The translations under genes and the position numbers were made by a program. Below, one piece after another: positions 5,600 through 8,737 of a stretch of DNA of 8,737 bases; the stretch's first letter is position 1, and every line of letters begins with the position of its first letter. Below the pieces are notes generated by a model. That model did not search any database. It was given only the letters and a program-made list of their open reading frames with translations, and had not been told where the DNA came from. The stretch comes from Ruminococcus sp. UBA4385. Lineage in GTDB: Bacteria > Bacillota_A > Clostridia > Oscillospirales > Ruminococcaceae. Location of the stretch: assembly GCA_002391065.1 (NCBI GenBank), contig DGRP01000173.1, positions 1 through 8,737 of the forward strand. Direction: 5' to 3'.

Positions 5600-5836
5600 C
5601 TATTTATTTACAAATTCATCTATTACTGCCATTATCTCATCAAGCCGTTTCTCTCCGATACCGCTGATGCTGCCTATCGCCTTACGCAGCTCATCAAGGT
5701 CAACACTTGCGGTTTCAATGCTTTCAGCCCCCTGCCTGTAAATATCGGTTAGAACATTCTGCATTTGCTCTCGGCTCATTTTCTTAAGCTCTTTATATAG
5801 GCTTCTTGGTAATTCAAATCCTTTTTCTTCTGACAT
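5600..5836 (-). CDS. Small helix-hairpin-helix protein, function unknown
   Basis: A 78-aa acidic helical protein. Its C-terminal third, IGSISGIGEKRLDEIMAVIDEF, contains an SGIGEKR hairpin typical of helix-hairpin-helix motifs, which bind DNA backbones in ComEA, DNA ligases and other proteins. The N-terminal part (about 1-50) is unassigned. ATG 5836 follows GAAGGAG by 7 nt; a longer reading to 5944 crosses the promoter and is rejected. It is the first gene of the operon with nitroreductase. A single helix-hairpin-helix usually needs a partner or dimer for DNA binding. It might be a regulator of this cargo or an unrelated element protein; I cannot decide. Confidence 0.75.
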   Translation of the reverse strand: MSEEKGFELPRSLYKELKKMSREQMQNVLTDIYRQGAESIETASVDLDELRKAIGSISGIGEKRLDEIMAVIDEFVNK

Positions 5837-5890
5837 TACTGTACTCCTTCTGATGTTCATTGAGCATTGCTGAAGTATTCCTTTAATAAA

Positions 5891-5908
5891 GGTATATTTA
5901 ATTATACC
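5891..5908. promoter_or_regulatory. Operator-like inverted repeat at the -10 of the redox operon promoter
   Basis: GGTATA (5891-5896) and TATACC (5903-5908) are separated by 6 nt. The half-sites and the minus-strand context TATGGTATAAT are identical to the promoter of the aldo/keto reductase; there the spacer is 1 nt, a difference of about half a helical turn. Confidence 0.45.
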
Positions 5909-5929
5909 ATACCGCCCCCAAATAGTCAA
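5901..5929 (-). promoter_or_regulatory. Strong promoter of the helix-hairpin-helix/nitroreductase operon
   Basis: On the minus strand TTGACT (5924-5929), 17 nt, TATAAT (5901-5906), with TGG before the -10 (extended). The first gene begins 65 bp downstream of the -10. Confidence 0.8.
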
Positions 5930-5990
5930 TTCAGAGCAAATCATACAATTGAATATAATAGGCTAATCAGAGTAACCAGCGCAGAGCTGT

Positions 5991-6035
5991 AAGGCGAGGC
6001 AAGGCGCAAGGCTAAAACAAATATCGGTTTTGCGC
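5991..6035. repeat. GC-rich direct and inverted repeats upstream of the recombinase promoter
   Basis: AAGGCG occurs at 5991 and 6001 in a 10-bp period, and GCGCAA (6004-6009) pairs with TTGCGC (6030-6035). Composition differs from the AT-rich flanks. No coding frame is supported. It may be part of a regulatory or recombination region, or a short dispersed repeat. Confidence 0.4.
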
Positions 6036-6146
6036 TTTAAATCGTTGACAAATAGATCAAGATGTGCTATACTATTATTATAGAAGGCATCTTGACAACA
6101 GAATAACCACAAATTGGACAAAACAACGATTTATCTACCGATATTT
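6019..6146. repeat. Nested inverted repeats around the recombinase promoter
   Basis: Three perfect inverted pairs are nested: AAATATCGGT (6019-6028) with ACCGATATTT (6137-6146); TCAAGATG (6057-6064) with CATCTTGA (6088-6095); CTATA (6067-6071) with TATAG (6079-6083). The middle pair brackets the -10. Possible roles are an operator for autoregulation or a recombinase recognition region. Confidence 0.5.
6045..6073 (+). promoter_or_regulatory. Strong promoter of the serine recombinase
   Basis: Consensus TTGACA (6045-6050), 17 nt, TATACT (6068-6073). The gene starts 107 bp downstream of the -10, leaving a leader of about 100 nt. Confidence 0.8.
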
Positions 6147-6179
6147 AGAAAGCAAAAACTGAAATCGGAGGTAAACGTA

Positions 6180-7781
6180 ATGAATATAGCTTATACATTA
6201 TATAGAGTGTCAACTAAACAGCAGGTCGATAAAACTAAAGACGACATACCTATGCAGAGGGAAGCCTGCCATGAGTTTGCTGATAAAATGGGGTGGACGA
6301 TAGGCAAGGAGTTTCTCGAAAAGGGTGTATCGGGCTTCAAGGTTTCTGCTAATGACAGAGATGCTATCCAGGACTTAAAGGCTGCGGCACTTAGTAAGGA
6401 ATTCGATATTCTCCTTGTGTTCATGTTCGACCGTATAGGAAGAATTGATGATGAAACGCCATTCATAGTAGAGTGGTTTGTCAAGCAGGGAATAAGAGTA
6501 TGGAGCGTTCAGGAGGGCGAGCAGAGGTTTGAAAGCCATGTTGATAAGCTGATGAACTATATTAGGTTCTGGCAGGCATCGGGCGAGAGTGAAAAGACCT
6601 CTATGCGAATCAAGACGAGAATGCAGCAGTTAAGAGCAGAGGGAAGCTATACTGGCGGTCCGGTGCCTTTCGGATATACTCTTGTGAATACCGGAAGAAA
6701 GAATAAGCGAGGCAAAGATGTTCATGACCTTGCAATAGAGCCTGTTGAAGCAGAGTGGGTGAGAGACATATTCTCCAAGACCCTGCGAGAAGGCTACGGC
6801 TCCTTCAGATGTGCTGAATACCTTAATAAGCAGGGGGTGAAAACGCATAACGGCTCAAAGTTCCAAAGCAATTCTATTATCAGGATCCTGAAAAACAGAT
6901 TGTACTGCGGATATATGGGCTCCGGAGAAAACGTATCCCCTAAATTGCAGGAGTTACAGATCATCGACGAGATGACCTTTGAACGAGTTCAGTTGATACT
7001 TGAACAGAGAGCTGTCAAGTATGATAAAAAGTGTGAGGTCGCAAGAATGACCAAGACAAAGCTGTTGCTTTCCGGGATCATGTACTGCGGAAGCTGCGGC
7101 GGAGCACTCACAAGTATGGGTCACAGCGAAACGTGGAGATGCAAGGACGGGACAAAAAGGGAAGCCCCTCGTCCGAGATACGTCTGCTATCATAAGAACA
7201 GAAAGCTTTGCAAGTGTGATGGTCAGACTACATACGTTGCTTACAAGGTCGATAATATAGTGATCGAGACTGTAAAGCTGATGTTCAGCCATATCAAGGA
7301 ATCACCTGATGAAGCTGTGCTGAAAAGGAATTTTGACAAGGACATGAGAGGGTGCAGGGCTAAGATCACTAAGATAGACCATGACCTTGAAAAGGAAAAG
7401 AAAAAGCTGACAACTCTTGAAAACGAGGTTGCCGACAGCCTGCTCGGAACGAGCCGGTATTCACCGGAGCTTTTGAATAAGCTTATAAATCAGCAGAGTG
7501 CTGTTATAAAGCAGTATGAAGCTGATAAGAAAACGCTGCAGGCTGAAATGGCAAATAAAAAGAGGTCAATGGAGAGTATCAAGCCCATGTATGACATTTT
7601 CAAGGGCTGGGCAGACGAATTTGATACTTGTTCCCTTGAACGTAAGAAAATGATAATATCCCAGCTTATCACAAGAATTGAGCTTTACCGAGGGTACGAT
7701 GTTAAGATCGAGCTCGATATGAATTACAAGCAGTTCTGTGATGACTGGGACATAGTAAACACTAACAGCGGATTGACATAG
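6180..7781 (+). CDS. Large serine recombinase (site-specific integrase/excisionase)
   Basis: A 533-aa protein of the large serine recombinase class, which integrates and excises DNA through a serine-linked intermediate. Domains in order: resolvase catalytic domain (about 1-150) with YRVST, the nucleophile being S11, and FDRIGR; recombinase domain (about 155-270) beginning near GGPVPFGY; zinc ribbon (about 295-350) with C303, C306 (YCGSCGG), then C336, C344, C346; coiled coil (about 380-455), which in this class controls direction. Length is normal. I start at ATG 6180 because GGAGG lies 8 nt upstream; a TTG at 6114 has none. Own promoter at 6045-6073. The gene ends 60 bp before a tRNA-Asn fragment, consistent with its lying at an element end. 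No directionality-factor gene is recognised. Confidence 0.93.
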   Translation: MNIAYTLYRVSTKQQVDKTKDDIPMQREACHEFADKMGWTIGKEFLEKGVSGFKVSANDRDAIQDLKAAALSKEFDILLVFMFDRIGRIDDETPFIVEWFVKQGIRVWSVQEGEQRFESHVDKLMNYIRFWQASGESEKTSMRIKTRMQQLRAEGSYTGGPVPFGYTLVNTGRKNKRGKDVHDLAIEPVEAEWVRDIFSKTLREGYGSFRCAEYLNKQGVKTHNGSKFQSNSIIRILKNRLYCGYMGSGENVSPKLQELQIIDEMTFERVQLILEQRAVKYDKKCEVARMTKTKLLLSGIMYCGSCGGALTSMGHSETWRCKDGTKREAPRPRYVCYHKNRKLCKCDGQTTYVAYKVDNIVIETVKLMFSHIKESPDEAVLKRNFDKDMRGCRAKITKIDHDLEKEKKKLTTLENEVADSLLGTSRYSPELLNKLINQQSAVIKQYEADKKTLQAEMANKKRSMESIKPMYDIFKGWADEFDTCSLERKKMIISQLITRIELYRGYDVKIELDMNYKQFCDDWDIVNTNSGLT

Positions 7782-7808
7782 GAATTATGTCAACGCCTTA
7801 ATTTTTTA
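7773..7808 (+). terminator. Hairpin over the recombinase stop codon, possible weak terminator or att arm
   Basis: TTGACATA (7773-7780) pairs perfectly with TATGTCAA (7786-7793) around GGAAT; the TAG stop lies within it. A T-run follows only after 9 further bases (7803-7808). An imperfect or weak terminator is possible; a recombinase site is another reading. Confidence 0.35.
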
Positions 7809-7840
7809 AACCTATAGGACGTACAACCAATCGCTATATT

Positions 7841-7897
7841 TAGAGCATGCGGCTGTTAACCGCAGGGTCGTTGGTTCGAGTCCAACAGGTGGCGCCA
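7841..7897 (+). tRNA. tRNA-Asn (GTT) 3' fragment, not an intact tRNA; probable attachment site
   Basis: The sequence holds the 3' side of the D stem (GAGC), a full anticodon arm TGCGG-CTGTTAA-CCGCA with anticodon GTT (7855-7857), a GGGTC variable loop, T arm GTTGG-TTCGAGT-CCAAC, acceptor 3' strand AGGTGGC, discriminator G and CCA. The 5' acceptor strand should be GCCACCT followed by a D stem GCTC, but the bases before 7841 do not supply either. So about 57 nt of a tRNA-Asn gene remain, joined to foreign DNA in the D loop. Such 3' fragments mark the far end of elements integrated into tRNA genes. Confidence 0.8.
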
Positions 7898-7903
7898 ATC
7901 CAT

Positions 7904-7945
7904 AAGCTCTGAGATAACGCAAATGCGTTATTTCGGAGCTTTTTG
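7904..7945 (+). terminator. Strong rho-independent terminator after the tRNA fragment
   Basis: AAGCTCTGAGATAACGC (7904-7920) pairs along its full length (two G-T pairs) with GCGTTATTTCGGAGCTT (7925-7941), loop AAAT, followed by TTTTG. It starts 6 nt after the tRNA CCA and so looks like the terminator that accompanies the tRNA gene or attachment site. The minus strand lacks a T-run. Confidence 0.85.
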
Positions 7946-7962
7946 TTATGTCTCAAAATGGC

Positions 7963-7984
7963 GTTTGACCGTTGTTTGACCGTT
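7963..7984. repeat. Tandem 11-bp repeat, candidate integrase arm sites
   Basis: GTTTGACCGTT occurs twice head to tail (7963-7973, 7974-7984), between the tRNA fragment and the end of the tyrosine integrase gene. Tandem direct repeats next to an attachment site are the usual arm-type binding sites of tyrosine integrases. Confidence 0.55.
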
Positions 7985-8011
7985 ATTTCTATCTTGCCGT
8001 AAGAAGTCGTA

Positions 8012-8737
8012 TCAGCTCGCAGGTTTGTCTGTCTTGCTTTCCGGCTTTTGGTTTAACATATTTGCCACCGCGTCCATAGCAAGTGCCTGCTGCGTCTGAA
8101 AGCTGTGCAAATAGCACTGCATCGTTGTTGTGGGACTGCTGTGACCAAGACAACTCTGTACGGTTTTAACGTCAACGCCGCTGGAGATCATAGCGCTTGC
8201 GTGGAAGTGTCGGAAGCTGTGCCGTGTAACGTATCGCATTCCGGTGCGCTTGCAGAATTGCTTGAAATAGTAGTACGGTGAAGTCGGGTCCATCGGCATA
8301 CCGTTCCAGGTCGTGAACAGGCGGTCATGCTCCTGCCACTTGTCCCCAAGCTCTGACTTTTGTTCATTCTGCCACTCTTTGTATTTTTTCAGCAGATCAA
8401 CGATGTTTTCCGGTATTCTGAGCACACGCTGACTGGTCTTAGTCTTTGGAGTATCGGTGTACATTCCCTTGCCTTTAGCCCACATTGAGGTGCGCACGAC
8501 GGTCATCAGCCGATTGTCAAAATCAAAGTCCTTCCATTCAAGCCCGAGCAGCTCGCCCTTTCGGAGCCCTGTGTACATTGCCAGCGTGTAGAAAACAACG
8601 TACTTGAAATTCTCCTTGTCCTCTTTTTCAAAGAGCTTCAGAAGCTGCTGCGCTTCTTCAAGCGTGTAGATCTCGCGTTCCTTGGTATCGGGCTTTGGGA
8701 GAGTAACGTTCTTGCACGGATTCTCCTTGACCATTTG
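8012..8737 (-). CDS. int: Tyrosine-type site-specific integrase, catalytic domain (5' end beyond window)
   Basis: The catalytic domain of a phage-type integrase. Active-site motifs in order: R in TGLRKGEL, K in TPKTKTSQR, H and R in TRHSFRHFHAS, H in CLGHSSP, and the nucleophile Y in MQCYLHS. The frame continues to the window edge (CAA before the first ATG), and the ENPCKNVTLPKP stretch is the usual link from the N-terminal core-binding domain to the catalytic domain. The true start is therefore upstream, outside the window; full proteins are about 380-400 aa. The gene points toward the tRNA-Asn fragment with the tandem 11-bp repeats between, the usual layout for elements that integrate at tRNA 3' ends. 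It probably belongs to the element on the right. Confidence 0.92.
   Translation of the reverse strand, partial: QMVKENPCKNVTLPKPDTKEREIYTLEEAQQLLKLFEKEDKENFKYVVFYTLAMYTGLRKGELLGLEWKDFDFDNRLMTVVRTSMWAKGKGMYTDTPKTKTSQRVLRIPENIVDLLKKYKEWQNEQKSELGDKWQEHDRLFTTWNGMPMDPTSPYYYFKQFCKRTGMRYVTRHSFRHFHASAMISSGVDVKTVQSCLGHSSPTTTMQCYLHSFQTQQALAMDAVANMLNQKPESKTDKPAS

Noticed and set aside
6114..6179. TTG start extending the serine recombinase by 22 residues
   Set aside because: No ribosome site, while GGAGG sits 8 nt before ATG 6180 and the protein then begins with the usual short lead to YRVST.
7824..7897. Intact tRNA-Asn gene
   Set aside because: Upstream bases do not pair with the acceptor strand AGGTGGC and the D stem and D loop are too short and mismatched.
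1..8737. CRISPR array or known defence system
   Set aside because: No regularly spaced repeats and no cas, restriction-modification or toxin-antitoxin genes are visible.

Overview
The window is accessory DNA from a low-to-mid GC Firmicute. The families present (MobC/MobP-type relaxase, CHC2-only primase, DUF3789-like peptide, TnpW-like protein, large serine recombinase) and the strong AGGAGG-type ribosome binding sites suggest a gut or rumen clostridium, perhaps a Ruminococcus-like Oscillospiraceae. The genus is an inference and is not proven here.

Layout. Positions 1-1695 (minus) hold a mobilization module: a relaxase running off the left edge and, overlapping it upstream, a MobC-type ribbon-helix-helix accessory protein. 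Positions 1696-2236 carry no gene. They hold a row of perfect hairpins that I read as a candidate oriT, followed by a large inverted repeat with 31-nt arms. Positions 2237-3994 (plus) are a tightly packed operon of six small genes: CHC2 zinc-finger primase-like protein, DUF3789-like membrane peptide, a 130-aa hypothetical, a 61-aa hypothetical, an HU-like protein and a TnpW-like protein. Positions 4108-5836 (minus) are a redox cargo unit: helix-hairpin-helix protein, then nitroreductase, then aldo/keto reductase. It has two clear promoters that share an operator-like motif, and a terminator at the end. Positions 6180-7781 (plus) encode a large serine recombinase behind a strong promoter set inside nested inverted repeats. 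Positions 7841-7897 are the 3' part of a tRNA-Asn gene, followed by a strong terminator and a tandem 11-bp repeat. From 8012 to the right edge (minus) is the catalytic domain of a tyrosine integrase.

Interpretation. The tRNA-Asn fragment, with a serine recombinase on one side and a tyrosine integrase on the other, looks like a junction between two integrated elements. The left element would carry relaxase, MobC, oriT, a small replication operon and a redox cargo. The right element would be driven by the tyrosine integrase. Which recombinase moves which DNA cannot be settled from this window.

The most unusual observation is that two genes of the mobilization/replication module have no usual start codon at the expected place. 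The relaxase frame reaches its conserved N-terminus with no ATG, GTG, TTG or CTG, and has an ATC placed after a strong Shine-Dalgarno sequence. The TnpW-like gene is best started at a CTG behind a G-rich Shine-Dalgarno. Near-cognate starts in both could keep these proteins scarce.
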